Positions 1 to 9,109 of a stretch of 64,000 bases of DNA are shown here, in pieces. The notes under the pieces were generated by a model. The model was not told where the DNA came from. It searched no databases and saw nothing but the letters and a program-made list of their open reading frames with translations. How positions within the stretch are numbered: the first letter of the stretch is position 1; every line of letters begins with the position of its first letter. This DNA is from Chitinophagaceae bacterium (GTDB taxonomy: Bacteria > Bacteroidota > Bacteroidia > Chitinophagales > Chitinophagaceae): the NCBI GenBank assembly GCA_019638595.1, contig JAHBTJ010000010.1:124001-188000 (forward strand), written 5' to 3'. The translations under genes were made by a program, and so were the position numbers.

Positions 1-3000
1 CGTTGTTCTTAACAACTGGTTATTGTCGGGGTTGTATTGATACGTTCTTGTCCAGTTGCCAGCGTCGGCTATGTGCCGCATTGTGGTTATGTTCCCAGCC
101 TCATCGTAAAAATATTTTTGTGTATAGGCGCGTAGTTGCACCGGGGAGTTAGGCTGCACCGGTATCCTGCACCAGTTGTCGTTCCGGTTATCCGCTTTCA
201 CAATGGAAACTTGTCCGATATGTTCCCTGCCATCGGCTTCAATCAAACGATACAGCGCATCATACCTGTAATTGCTTTTAGCTTCTACTTTCTGTCCGCC
301 GTAAAAAACGGTTTTCTGCGCATTGTCGAACTGGCTGGTGATATTGCCTGCCGGGTCGTAGGTGTAATTCAGATCCTGCAGAGAAGTGTTATCATTATTC
401 CTGATTGTTTGTAACCGGATCAGCCGGTAGTTTTTCGGATCATAGGTATAAAAAGTTGATGTGCCGTTCTGGTATTCTATTTTCTGTCGCTGCCCTTTTG
501 CATTATAGTCAATATTTGTTATGAATACCGTGAGGGTATTACTGCCTTTTATTTTCACAGAGACGCTGTTCAGCAAACCGGCTTCATTGTAAGAAGGAAA
601 GAGCAGGCTCCTGTCGGGCGATATTGTTTGCACAGGGCGATTTAAGGCATCGTATTTTGTTTCGCTGCCAAACGTTTCATCTTCTGTGATCTGATTCTGG
701 TTCCAGTCAGGCATTTTTTTATAATCCCGGAGCAGCTTCCGGCTTGAGTGAAGCAGGTTTCCCTTAAAATCAAAAGCTTCATTTGTTACAATACCGGCTG
801 TATCAAAGTGGCGGTATAACTTTCCGCGCAGGTTGTTCTTCTTTGCGTTATCAACATCGGCCATCGTATCTCCGTACTCATATTTTTCAAAAATATTTTT
901 CGTACTTCCATTCTCAACGGTCAGTTGCAATGGACGATGAAGTGCATCGTAAGCATAACTAAAAACGTTGCTGCGACTATCCCAAAGTCGTATCGGTTTA
1001 CCCACTGCATCTTGAAAAATCAATCTATCGCCGGCATCTGCGCTATGTTGGTGACAGATATTGCCCAGCATATCATATTGCCAGGTCATAACTTCCTGTT
1101 CAATACTATTTTTAATGTTGGTTATCTTTCGTGAATTCCCTTCTATGTCAAGGTAGGTTCTTACATAGCAAAAATCTTCAAGCACATTTTCGTTGCTGCG
1201 TTGTATTTTGTTATGAGCAACAGATAAAAATGGCCGGGCAAGGCTGTCAAGATAAGTAAGACCAGGCGTTCCGGCATGAACGGCAGTCTTTTGTGCCGTC
1301 TCTTTTTCTACCATTCCTTTCTCACCGTTAATACGATCTGTATACCAACTGCATTCCGCTTCAAGTACGGTGTCGTTCTGATCATAAGTCTTTTGCATCC
1401 AAGCATTGAATTCGGTTTTTGAGAATGTTCCATTCGGATGTTTTGTTTTAACAACCCTTCCCGGCGCATCGTAAAAGATGAGAGATGAAAAACCAAATTC
1501 ACAAAGTTCATTCTCCGTATTGTATTCACTGCTACTGTCGAAGTACGGCTCATATTGTTTTACGGGATTTCCCTTATTATTATAAATTGTCCGGCCGTTA
1601 CCAACCCAGCGCAAAAGAGGTGATGTATTTCGGAAAATGATATTTCCGCCGGGATCTTTTACCAGTTTATTTGCCTGGTCACGCTGCGGCGCATCGCCCG
1701 GTTCAGCCTGCACTTTCTTTAATACCTCATGTCCTGATCCATCGGAATAAGAATAAGACTCTTGCCAACGTATATTATTTGCTACTTCTTCGTGATTATC
1801 TTCTGTCTGCACAAAGTGATGTTGCTCACGTACTAAGCTCCTTGTGCGATTTGGCAAAATACCACCGGAAGAAAAGTACATGAGGTCGTATGCCAGGGAA
1901 GAGGTAGGATCATCTTTATCAGATAATTCAAGGCTTGCCGTATCAAGGAAGTCTCCTGCAAACTCGCCCGCTTTGCCCATAACAAATGTGTGAGTAACAA
2001 GCCCAAGTTCATCGAACCTGACACCGCTTCGATTCTCATTCACATCTGATAATAAATAAGGTAGTAGCGCACGGTAGTTTACAGCCAATACTTTTATCTC
2101 ATTGTCAACCGGATCTATGATGTGATTAATAAGCAGTTTATAAGTATCGTAAAAGCATTTTGTAAGATTACCAAAATTATCCTCATAGGCGATAGGCAGG
2201 TAAAAATTTTCCTTTGCAAATGCAACATCAGCAGGTGTTGGCAGAGTTATATTTTTTACAAATGGATTATCTAATAGATCGGGATGGTAATACGTTCTGC
2301 CGCTCGCTATCCAATAATTGCCATCATTATCAAGTGATATATATATCGCATCATTCAGCAATACACCATCCGCTACATTACCTCTGTAAATAGTATTAAC
2401 AAGTGTGGGTGTAAATGCAAGCAGGTAATTTTGATAAGGCAAAGCAAGCGTATCAATAAAACCAGCCGGCATGGGTCCCGACAAATCATTTTTAAGAAAG
2501 CGGGTTGCCAAATGTTCTATCTTTCTTTTCTGGTCTTGCCGGATTTCTTCTTCATAATTTCTTAAACCTGCACTGTTAAAAGCGGTTTCTATTTGTTTCG
2601 CGGTAAAAAAGCCGGTACCAGGTGATGAAAGGTTTAGCTCCCAGGTTTGTGTATCGTAACCAACGGGTAAACGATATGCGTTCTCCTCATTGATAATCCT
2701 GGTAAACAGATTGGTTGTATAAGTAATATACTGCTTCTTTTGTTTCTGCCTGTCAGCGTCCGTAGGCAATAAGTCATCATCTTTTTTTCTGCCATATGCT
2801 ATTGAGGCAGATTGTTTAACATTTCCATATTCATCAGTTTCGATATTAATAGTATGAGCAATTCTGGGATCCATCGGATTACGCTCATATTGAAAGATCA
2901 GTTTTTCTTTTTCATGGCTTATGAAAACAGCGTGATTGTTTTCTTCTTTTGGCTGCAAGCGCCTGATTGTGTAATTATTTTGGGTTACGCTGTACGGATG

Positions 3001-5847
3001 TATCTTCTGTTCTTCAGTTCCTTCGTCACTGTATATCTCCTGACGTAGCGGCAAGCCCTTTAGTGCCCGGCAACATTCGATCAGCTCAACTGTAGAAAGA
3101 TTATCCTCAAAAGGTTCTTCCTGCAGTGAATAATCTGATAAAGCATTAATGATCCGGGCATCTGTAATTTTTCCTCCGGCAAACAATCTGCCTGGATAAT
3201 ACTCCTTTTGCAATGCATGAAAGAATGTGTTCCGGTTAATGAATGCACCGGTGTGAAACCATGATTTCGTAATGACAGCCGGCTGAAACAGATCTTTCTC
3301 AATTGTATTTGCCGCATTGGCTGCGCTTGTTTCTTTTACAAAATGATCATATTCCTCTGTGTCTTTTTGTTCTACCATTGCAAAGCCTCTGAACTCACGT
3401 TCCATACTGTCGTAATAGCCATGATGATAGGTATATTCATTAATAAATCGTGTTTGTGAAACCTTGTCAATTACCGTTACTTTACTTACACACTGCACAG
3501 GAAAAGGCAGCTTCGTAACCCATTTATTCTCGCTTTGTTTATCCTGCAAATAATATTGGGTAGACGATTTGTATTCAAGCGTTACTTCCTTACCCATATT
3601 ATTCTTCATCACATGCATAACATGTGGCTTCTTGCCTTCCATCATGTCAATATACCGCAGCGGTGCATTACTGTACTGTGGTAAAGAAGACGACCAGGCA
3701 ATACAGGATGTTCCATTACCCAAAAGATCAATAAATGAAATTCTAGTCTGTTTATCTATATGCGGAAACGGGTTAAAAAACCGGGAAGGTTGACTGAAAT
3801 TATTACCGCTTTGATTGAACCAAACCTGTATTTCACCGTTACCGGTGTATACGATATCTGTGGTGCCTGATCCATCAACATCCGTAAAATGGATTTGTGC
3901 TGTATTGAAGGCTGTAAAACTGTCAAAAACCCCAGGAACTTCCATATTTACTTTTGCGCCAAATCTTCCATACCCCAGGTTGGGATAATAGGAAACTGTG
4001 TTGTAAGTAATAAGTACGATATCGGCTAAACCATCGCCACTCATATCCGCAATAGCAATCAGCATGTTTTCATTTTTATCGGCAAATACAATTGCAGGGC
4101 CTTTTTCTTCATCCATTGTTTTTGTTGCAATATTGTAATCATCATATCCAGCTTTTCCCTTGGCTGCATACCATATAAAATTCTGTTCGGTGGAGAAAAG
4201 TAAATCAGCCATGCCATCTCCATTCAGGTCTAAAAACTTAAGGTTGGGATCTTTTAAATCAATATTCGGATAATTGGTAAAAGGGAAAAATGAGATCCAT
4301 TCTTCTTCGGGTGTCAATTCAAAATACCCTTTCACGGCACCGGTTGTACTAACAAGATACTTTTTGCCATTGGCTTCCAGGTCTTGCAAGGATAATGTAC
4401 CGTTTTCTAAACCTGTCATTGAAGGCCTCGGGGATATTAGCCTGGGGGCAGAGAACTGACCGTTGCCTTGATTCTCTTTATAGAACCAACCAGTTGCCTG
4501 CTCTGTAAGAATTCCCGAAATACCTTCGCTATATAAATCAGTCCATTGATATAGGTCGTCAATGCCAACAGGAGCGTTCACAATATTATCAGGAGAAATT
4601 TCTTTTACTTCTTTAGAGAACCCGGGTTTGATATATGAAAAAGATAAAGGCGGAAGTGATTTTTTTGATTTGAGGCTTCCGTCTTTGTTCCATATATAAC
4701 CTGTTTGGGTAACAGTCTCCAGATAGGTTAAGTGTGGCTGTTCGTCATGCCCCAGATCAAGCGAACGCACCATATAATCAACTATACCAAGTTCGTCAGC
4801 AAAGTGATGAAACATCAGCATACGCCTGCATAACCGGTAGGTTCTAATTTCAAAGCCCGACCGGTAATCAGAAAATGGATCTTTACGCAACAACCACGCT
4901 TTTTCCTCATTATCTACAACTTCTGGTGTGGGTTTCGGCTTCTCAATATCGTGTTCACCATAATCAAGCACTAGTTCGAACATAAAATCCGAAGGCAGAT
5001 CGCCACTTTCGTAAAAAGCAGTTTTATTTCCGTACTGAATACGCTTTAAATAGCTATTGGTAAATGGTGCCAGATCTTGCAATCTGTTTTTTTCTGAAAG
5101 GGAAAAATTGACATTAGCTTTATCTTCCTTTTTATAAAAGTAACGGCTGATATTTCCTTTGTCATCATAGCTGTATTCAAGACGCCATTTGACAATCTTA
5201 TTTTCCTCACCTGTAACAGGACTGAAAAGTTTGGACTCAATACTCTTACCGAAAACAGAAACAATATTATCTTTTGTTCTGCTCTGCCAGTAAATATTGC
5301 CGTCTTCAACTATTTTTTCGATTCGCGTGAATCCTCCCTCTATCCGGGGGCGATATCGGGTAATAATTTTATTTCCTTTTATTATTTCTTTTTTCTTCCA
5401 ATTCCCATTAGCCTCTTGTTCCAGATAGTGTACCAAATCTTCTGCGCCAGATAATAGAAAAATATCAGAGTCAATACTTTCTTTATATTCTGGCAGTTTC
5501 TTGTCTGATTTGCGTTGTATGCAAGGAATATCTACACTCCAGCCCAATCCGAATTCGCTATTGCCAGCTCCGGAATTATAGCTTAGCGAAAGATTTGGTG
5601 TCGTGCCTGCCCTCCCCGCTGAAAAAGGGAGTGGAATAGAATACGCTGCTGTACCGTTAGCTGCATTAACCGAAAATTTTTCGTCAATGCTTTTAATTGC
5701 ACCACCACCTTTTGGCAATGAGACAGAAGGGATTTGCAGCAAATTGGATTTTGTTTTTGAAGAATCCTCTTGCGTATTATTTACAAAAGCAGCGTTGTCT
5801 CTGCTTTTTGAAGGTGACTTTTTCTTGTCTTTTTCTAAAGAAGCCAT
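1..5847 (-). CDS. Tc-toxin-like protein, SpvB/TcB plus Rhs/TcC fusion (3' end outside window)
   Basis: The frame is open from an ATG at 5847 to the left edge: 1949 codons with no stop, so the C-terminus is missing. No signal peptide is seen; the N-terminus is Lys/Ser-rich. Residues about 40-110 match the SpvB/TcaC N-terminal domain (SLPKGGGAI, then LSLSYNSGAGNSEFGLGWS). FG-GAP/VCBS-type repeats follow near residues 537 (DLNGDGMADLLF), 598 (DMSGDGLADIVL), 653 (DVDGSGTTDIVY) and 705, as in TcB. From about 1590 there are Rhs/YD repeats (YDMLGN, YAYDALHRPL), and near 1864 a TcC-type YDALYRLIEADGREH motif. In known Tc complexes TcB and TcC form a cocoon holding a toxic C-terminal peptide, and they are often separate genes; here they are one frame. 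The variable toxin tip should lie beyond position 1. No TcA gene is visible. By eye the gene is A+T-richer than its neighbours. Family is certain; Tc-complex membership is inferred. Confidence 0.93.
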   Translation of the reverse strand, partial: MASLEKDKKKSPSKSRDNAAFVNNTQEDSSKTKSNLLQIPSVSLPKGGGAIKSIDEKFSVNAANGTAAYSIPLPFSAGRAGTTPNLSLSYNSGAGNSEFGLGWSVDIPCIQRKSDKKLPEYKESIDSDIFLLSGAEDLVHYLEQEANGNWKKKEIIKGNKIITRYRPRIEGGFTRIEKIVEDGNIYWQSRTKDNIVSVFGKSIESKLFSPVTGEENKIVKWRLEYSYDDKGNISRYFYKKEDKANVNFSLSEKNRLQDLAPFTNSYLKRIQYGNKTAFYESGDLPSDFMFELVLDYGEHDIEKPKPTPEVVDNEEKAWLLRKDPFSDYRSGFEIRTYRLCRRMLMFHHFADELGIVDYMVRSLDLGHDEQPHLTYLETVTQTGYIWNKDGSLKSKKSLPPLSFSYIKPGFSKEVKEISPDNIVNAPVGIDDLYQWTDLYSEGISGILTEQATGWFYKENQGNGQFSAPRLISPRPSMTGLENGTLSLQDLEANGKKYLVSTTGAVKGYFELTPEEEWISFFPFTNYPNIDLKDPNLKFLDLNGDGMADLLFSTEQNFIWYAAKGKAGYDDYNIATKTMDEEKGPAIVFADKNENMLIAIADMSGDGLADIVLITYNTVSYYPNLGYGRFGAKVNMEVPGVFDSFTAFNTAQIHFTDVDGSGTTDIVYTGNGEIQVWFNQSGNNFSQPSRFFNPFPHIDKQTRISFIDLLGNGTSCIAWSSSLPQYSNAPLRYIDMMEGKKPHVMHVMKNNMGKEVTLEYKSSTQYYLQDKQSENKWVTKLPFPVQCVSKVTVIDKVSQTRFINEYTYHHGYYDSMEREFRGFAMVEQKDTEEYDHFVKETSAANAANTIEKDLFQPAVITKSWFHTGAFINRNTFFHALQKEYYPGRLFAGGKITDARIINALSDYSLQEEPFEDNLSTVELIECCRALKGLPLRQEIYSDEGTEEQKIHPYSVTQNNYTIRRLQPKEENNHAVFISHEKEKLIFQYERNPMDPRIAHTINIETDEYGNVKQSASIAYGRKKDDDLLPTDADRQKQKKQYITYTTNLFTRIINEENAYRLPVGYDTQTWELNLSSPGTGFFTAKQIETAFNSAGLRNYEEEIRQDQKRKIEHLATRFLKNDLSGPMPAGFIDTLALPYQNYLLAFTPTLVNTIYRGNVADGVLLNDAIYISLDNDGNYWIASGRTYYHPDLLDNPFVKNITLPTPADVAFAKENFYLPIAYEDNFGNLTKCFYDTYKLLINHIIDPVDNEIKVLAVNYRALLPYLLSDVNENRSGVRFDELGLVTHTFVMGKAGEFAGDFLDTASLELSDKDDPTSSLAYDLMYFSSGGILPNRTRSLVREQHHFVQTEDNHEEVANNIRWQESYSYSDGSGHEVLKKVQAEPGDAPQRDQANKLVKDPGGNIIFRNTSPLLRWVGNGRTIYNNKGNPVKQYEPYFDSSSEYNTENELCEFGFSSLIFYDAPGRVVKTKHPNGTFSKTEFNAWMQKTYDQNDTVLEAECSWYTDRINGEKGMVEKETAQKTAVHAGTPGLTYLDSLARPFLSVAHNKIQRSNENVLEDFCYVRTYLDIEGNSRKITNIKNSIEQEVMTWQYDMLGNICHQHSADAGDRLIFQDAVGKPIRLWDSRSNVFSYAYDALHRPLQLTVENGSTKNIFEKYEYGDTMADVDNAKKNNLRGKLYRHFDTAGIVTNEAFDFKGNLLHSSRKLLRDYKKMPDWNQNQITEDETFGSETKYDALNRPVQTISPDRSLLFPSYNEAGLLNSVSVKIKGSNTLTVFITNIDYNAKGQRQKIEYQNGTSTFYTYDPKNYRLIRLQTIRNNDNTSLQDLNYTYDPAGNITSQFDNAQKTVFYGGQKVEAKSNYRYDALYRLIEADGREHIGQVSIVKADNRNDNWCRIPVQPNSPVQLRAYTQKYFYDEAGNITTMRHIADAGNWTRTYQYNPDNNQLLRTT

Positions 5848-6122
5848 AAGGTTTGATTAATACGAGTGTAATAAGAAGTAAACTATTCCGGTGCTTGAAA
5901 AAGAGTATTGCAGGTTTTATTAGTTGTTGGGGAGTTAAAATAAAATCAACAAATATTCCTTTATAACACGCAAGGACATCAACCTTTGCAACAGGCAATA
6001 TCATCTAAGCTACCAACTGTAGCAGATGAAAGATTGAGTAAGGACTAAAAAGTAAATATGACTGAAAACTGGTAAATGAAGGGACGGGAGGATCTCAGAA
6101 GACAAGAGGATTAAGTACTATC

Positions 6123-6130
6123 CAAATGTA
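6123..6130 (-). promoter_or_regulatory. candidate -7 element for the Tc-like toxin gene
   Basis: Read on the minus strand this is TACATTTG, a perfect match to the Bacteroidota -7 consensus TAnnTTTG. A TTG lies 14 nt upstream, closer than the usual -33 spacing. It would give a 5' leader of roughly 270 nt before the toxin ATG at 5847. Confidence 0.4.
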
Positions 6131-6177
6131 GAAATTTTATTGAACAATTAAAATAAAAAATCATTTTTTTTTAGCAC

Positions 6178-6288
6178 ATGGACTTACTTGCTTTAATATC
6201 TTCCGTTCTGCTTTGCATTTATATAAATATCAGCTATGTAAAATTTCAAATCGGCGATAAGCCTGGCAGGCAGATTATAATCGGGTAA
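6178..6288 (+). CDS. possible 36-residue single-span membrane peptide
   Basis: An ATG at 6178 opens 36 codons ending in TAA at 6286-6288. Residues 2-20 are strongly hydrophobic (LLALISSVLLCIYINI), followed by a short basic tail, so it could be one membrane span. There is no clear ribosome-binding site; a T-run lies immediately upstream. It points away from both flanking genes. It could be a holin-like or toxic small peptide, or chance. Nothing beyond composition and position supports it. Confidence 0.2.
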   Translation: MDLLALISSVLLCIYINISYVKFQIGDKPGRQIIIG

Positions 6289-6434
6289 GCAAAAAAACTC
6301 CTTTGCTAAGTCGGGAATTCTTGTGCGGGAAGCCCCTGTCCCTGTAAGAAAATATCATTCGGGGCAGCATAGCGCTATGCCTGAGCCGCATTTTACAAAT
6401 AGATTGATGCTGGTTGGATTCGTGTTATTAAAAT

Positions 6435-7181
6435 TTACGCAATTGGTGCTGTAAATTCAGCAGGGAATTTTTGTTGAACCAAATTTTCAACCTCAATCAA
6501 CATTTCATCAGGATTATCCAGGTCAAAATTAACTCCAATTTCATCCAATGCCTTGTGAGTGTTTTTGCCTATCTGTCCGTCAATGTTCCCGATGTTTTTT
6601 CCAAGCCGGATTAACCCGGATTGAATTGCAGCCTGCTTTTGATTCATTCCAAAAGAATCAACCTTTATACCGATTGAAAGAATTGCACTTGTTGCTGCTG
6701 CCGTGTAAGGTTTGAAGTTTTTCCCTTTTCCGTCTGCATAGTACTGATAAACAATTTGATGGCTTCCGCGACAGTCAAAATGCCATGCTTCCGAAACATT
6801 TTGTTTTGGTTGTGCAATGATTGGAACTACATTGTACTTTACGGCAATCGTCCAAAAGTCAGCAAGCGAAATTTTAATTGCACTAAGATCTAAATCAAAA
6901 GCCCGCCCTGCTTCATGAAAACTTCCACCGGGTGGCGGACTGAACGCTTTTTTTCGTCCTGCAATGTAGTCCTGATGCGATTGTGCTTGCATATCATAGC
7001 TTCTGAACAAATCGCTTAAAATCAGCCTGCCGCCTTTTCTTGCAAGATCTTTTGCAATGTTGAATATTGCTGTGTATGTGTCAGGCGTGCATTGAGCCAT
7101 ACGAGAAGGTAAAGGAACTAAGTCCCCTAATTTGTTTTTGTAAATTGAGATGATGTCAATTGGTATAAGTGGAGATTTCAT
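6435..7181 (-). CDS. M15 family peptidoglycan peptidase, endolysin-like
   Basis: 248 residues. The M15/VanY-type zinc site is complete: His89 and Asp96 in SFHEAGRAFDLD, and His134 with the presumed catalytic Glu131 in SEAWHFD. An upstream R-S-Y motif (LFRSY, 59-63) is also usual in the family. Residues about 180-215 (LIRLGKN..NIDGQIGKNTHKALDEIG) resemble a peptidoglycan-binding-type repeat. Such enzymes cut D-Ala-D-Ala or L-Ala-D-Glu bonds in wall peptides. There is no signal peptide, so the enzyme should stay cytoplasmic until the membrane is breached, as with phage endolysins. It lies directly upstream of the Tc-like toxin on the same strand, which fits a release function (inference). A housekeeping carboxypeptidase is less likely without an export signal. 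Confidence 0.85.
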   Translation of the reverse strand: MKSPLIPIDIISIYKNKLGDLVPLPSRMAQCTPDTYTAIFNIAKDLARKGGRLILSDLFRSYDMQAQSHQDYIAGRKKAFSPPPGGSFHEAGRAFDLDLSAIKISLADFWTIAVKYNVVPIIAQPKQNVSEAWHFDCRGSHQIVYQYYADGKGKNFKPYTAAATSAILSIGIKVDSFGMNQKQAAIQSGLIRLGKNIGNIDGQIGKNTHKALDEIGVNFDLDNPDEMLIEVENLVQQKFPAEFTAPIA

Positions 7182-7281
7182 GTTGACAAATTTTAATAAA
7201 GTTATTCATTTGAAATACAAATTATTGTTTGTACTTAAATAAATGTGCGAAATGATATAGCTGCTATTGACTGAAGTGCTG

Positions 7282-7617
7282 TTATAAAAGCCGGATAATA
7301 ATGATAATAGTGATCGCGATTACAATAGCTGTGTAGATTTGCTTATTGTATTTAGCTAACCAATTGGGTAGGTAGATATCAAAATTCTCTTTAGGCGATG
7401 AAGAATATTTTCTTGCCCATACGGTGAGCGGACAGTACAGCTTAAAGATAAGAAGTGTTAACCCTTCCAGTCCAATAAGTCCGTAGCAAACCCATAACCA
7501 GATATCAATCTTGTTCACTATTGCCGCATACAGCATGTAAAAAATGACAGTATTAAAGAAAAGCCACACGAGCGTGTGAGCTACTTTAATAAGGAGGAGT
7601 TTTCGCTCGTTTGTCAT
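7282..7617 (-). CDS. small polytopic membrane protein (DUF2784-like)
   Basis: 111 residues with three predicted membrane spans (about 11-32, 38-60 and 93-111). The motif CPLTVWAR at 62-69, followed by a hydrophilic loop with a YLPNW segment, recalls the DUF2784 family of uncharacterised inner-membrane proteins. It begins 18 bp after the stop of the epimerase gene and is probably co-transcribed with it; the M15 gene follows after 100 bp. Size and topology would also suit a holin, but the CPLT motif argues for the DUF family. Function unknown. Confidence 0.6.
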   Translation of the reverse strand: MTNERKLLLIKVAHTLVWLFFNTVIFYMLYAAIVNKIDIWLWVCYGLIGLEGLTLLIFKLYCPLTVWARKYSSSPKENFDIYLPNWLAKYNKQIYTAIVIAITIIIIIRLL

Positions 7618-7635
7618 TTTCTTTGCAATGATGTT

Positions 7636-8586
7636 TCAATACATACCTTCTTTTTCAAAAAAATGTGTTACAGCTTCCCGGATGGCCTGCAGTGAGCTGT
7701 ATTGGGGACGATATTTCAATAGTTGTTTTGCCTTTTCAATGCTACCAACGGGGCTGTGGGCAATATGATCCCATGTTAACCCTGCCTCTCTTTCGCTCAC
7801 TGTTTTCTTCCATTCCTCCCAGGGCAGAAAATGCAGGTTGGCATCTTTTCCAAACCATTTGGCTACAGCCGTTGCATATCCTTTTAATGTAAGCGCCTGC
7901 TCCGATACTATATGAAAGCTTTCACCCACGGCCTTTTTGCGGTGTTCAATGGCTTTTTCAAAAGACTGTGCTACATCATCGGCATGCACGTGATGAAGCG
8001 TTTCCATCCCTATATTCGGCAACGTAATTGCCTCTCCCTTCGCCAGCCTGATAAACACTTCAGGGTTGAGGTTGCCTGCCGGGTTGATGGGCAGCCATCC
8101 CGGGCCGGTAATATGGCCCGGATGTAATATGGTAACAGGAAAAGCGTTTTGCCGGTTAAGCGACAGGAGGTAAGCTTCGATCTTTGCCTTATTGATACCG
8201 TATTCTCCAAATGGCTTTCGCTCCTGTGTTTCAACCGTAGGAACCTGTTCGCTGTACCCATGCACCCACATTGTTCCGCAATGGATGAAATGCTGTACCT
8301 GATCTATCAATGCTTTTGCAAGCTGCGCGGCGCTTTGCGGTGTAAAACAGATCAGGTCTATCACCACGTCTCCTTTCAATGCTTTGATCTGTGCACCAAA
8401 AAGGTCGTGCTCCTCAGATGCATCCCGGTCAATAGTGATTTGCTCAACAGCCTTCCATGCCGGGTCGGTGCTATAGGGATTGCGTTGCCCACGGCTTACA
8501 CAAATAACTTCATGCCCGGCTTTTACAAGGCGCGGAACCAGGTAAGTGCCTATATGACCGGTACCGCCTATAACTACTATTTTCAT
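7636..8586 (-). CDS. NAD(P)-dependent epimerase/dehydratase (extended SDR)
   Basis: 316 residues. The N-terminal Rossmann glycine motif is GGTGHIG (7-13). The catalytic Tyr-xxx-Lys pair is Tyr129/Lys133 (YGINK), with a Ser/Thr-containing CGTMW segment upstream. The length is normal for extended short-chain dehydrogenases acting on nucleotide sugars or related substrates; the substrate cannot be told from sequence. Start is the ATG at 8586. The gene for the small membrane protein follows after 18 bp, so the two likely share an mRNA. Confidence 0.85.
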   Translation of the reverse strand: MKIVVIGGTGHIGTYLVPRLVKAGHEVICVSRGQRNPYSTDPAWKAVEQITIDRDASEEHDLFGAQIKALKGDVVIDLICFTPQSAAQLAKALIDQVQHFIHCGTMWVHGYSEQVPTVETQERKPFGEYGINKAKIEAYLLSLNRQNAFPVTILHPGHITGPGWLPINPAGNLNPEVFIRLAKGEAITLPNIGMETLHHVHADDVAQSFEKAIEHRKKAVGESFHIVSEQALTLKGYATAVAKWFGKDANLHFLPWEEWKKTVSEREAGLTWDHIAHSPVGSIEKAKQLLKYRPQYSSLQAIREAVTHFFEKEGMY

Positions 8587-8620
8587 GGTTGAGTTTTATA
8601 TCGTGATGGTTTCAAAACCT

Positions 8621-8922
8621 TCAATCCCTGTAATTCAATGCAGGCGGTCTGTCGCCCAGCAGCGCTTCGTATCTGTAATCTCCTTTGGCATTTTTAAATT
8701 CCTCTTTCGCTTTTGCAACACGGAACTTTTTACCTCCTTGTATCCAACTTCAGCAAAATCCCATAAATCCATCGCATTCTTCCTGTATAAATCAGCTTTG
8801 CTTTGTATGTCGCGTATAGCTTCTTCTTTAAGGCCGGCCGCGGGATCAGTTGCTTTCTTTTTTTGAGCGAACAGTGTGGCACAAAAGAAGAGCATCGGCA
8901 ATACCACATTACATTTAAGCAT
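8621..8922 (-). pseudogene. M20 amidohydrolase remnant with internal deletion and frame change
   Basis: From ATG 8922 the frame encodes a signal peptide (MLKCNVVLPMLFFCATLFA) and the typical start of an M20D amidohydrolase (SKADLYRKNAMDLWDFAEVG, then YKEVKSS). At about 8718-8725 the reading switches: in the next frame the DNA encodes the usual C-terminus of the same family (VAKAKEEFKNAKGDYRYEAL, LLGDRPPALNYRD, stop at 8621). About 400 central residues with the metal ligands are gone. The original frame runs on to a stop near 8635. Both ends match one protein family in the right order, so this is a deletion-generated pseudogene rather than a short gene. Confidence 0.8.
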
Positions 8923-9066
8923 GATTTCTGTGTTTGATATTTTCCATACCAATATACAGGATAAATGGGTGCATTTCAAATTTTCGCAGGTTGGTAGAGA
9001 CACCCGCCCACCCGGAGAGAAAATTTGAAATACGCCCTTTGTAGGTGAACCAATTAAAATGACTTG

Positions 9067-9074
9067 TATTTTTG
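9067..9074 (+). promoter_or_regulatory. -7 promoter element for the YdcF-like gene
   Basis: TATTTTTG matches TAnnTTTG and lies 35 bp before the ATG at 9110, giving a leader of about 30 nt. An AGGA lies 5 nt upstream of that ATG. Confidence 0.45.
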
Positions 9075-9109
9075 ACGAATCGCTACTTATCTTTAAATGA
9101 ACAGGATGT

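Larger units (their letters stand above)
5848..6434. other. 587-bp gene-poor gap between toxin and M15 peptidase genes
   Basis: An A+T-rich stretch. It holds the candidate toxin promoter (6123-6130), a possible 36-codon plus-strand ORF (6178-6288) and a perfect 14-bp palindrome GCATAGCGCTATGC at 6367-6380. The minus-strand frame 5777-6004 overlaps the toxin start out of frame and has no family resemblance; I treat it as noise. Confidence 0.5.

Noticed and set aside
5777-6004. Minus-strand frame of 75 codons overlapping the toxin start
   Set aside because: Out of frame with the toxin gene, no family resemblance and a low-complexity Lys/Phe tail; looks like chance in A+T-rich DNA.
7282-7617. 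Calling the small membrane protein a holin outright
   Set aside because: The CPLTVWAR motif and the close link to the epimerase gene favour a DUF2784-like protein; the holin role stays a hypothesis only.
8149-8592. 147-codon plus-strand frame
   Set aside because: Entirely antisense to the well-supported SDR epimerase gene.
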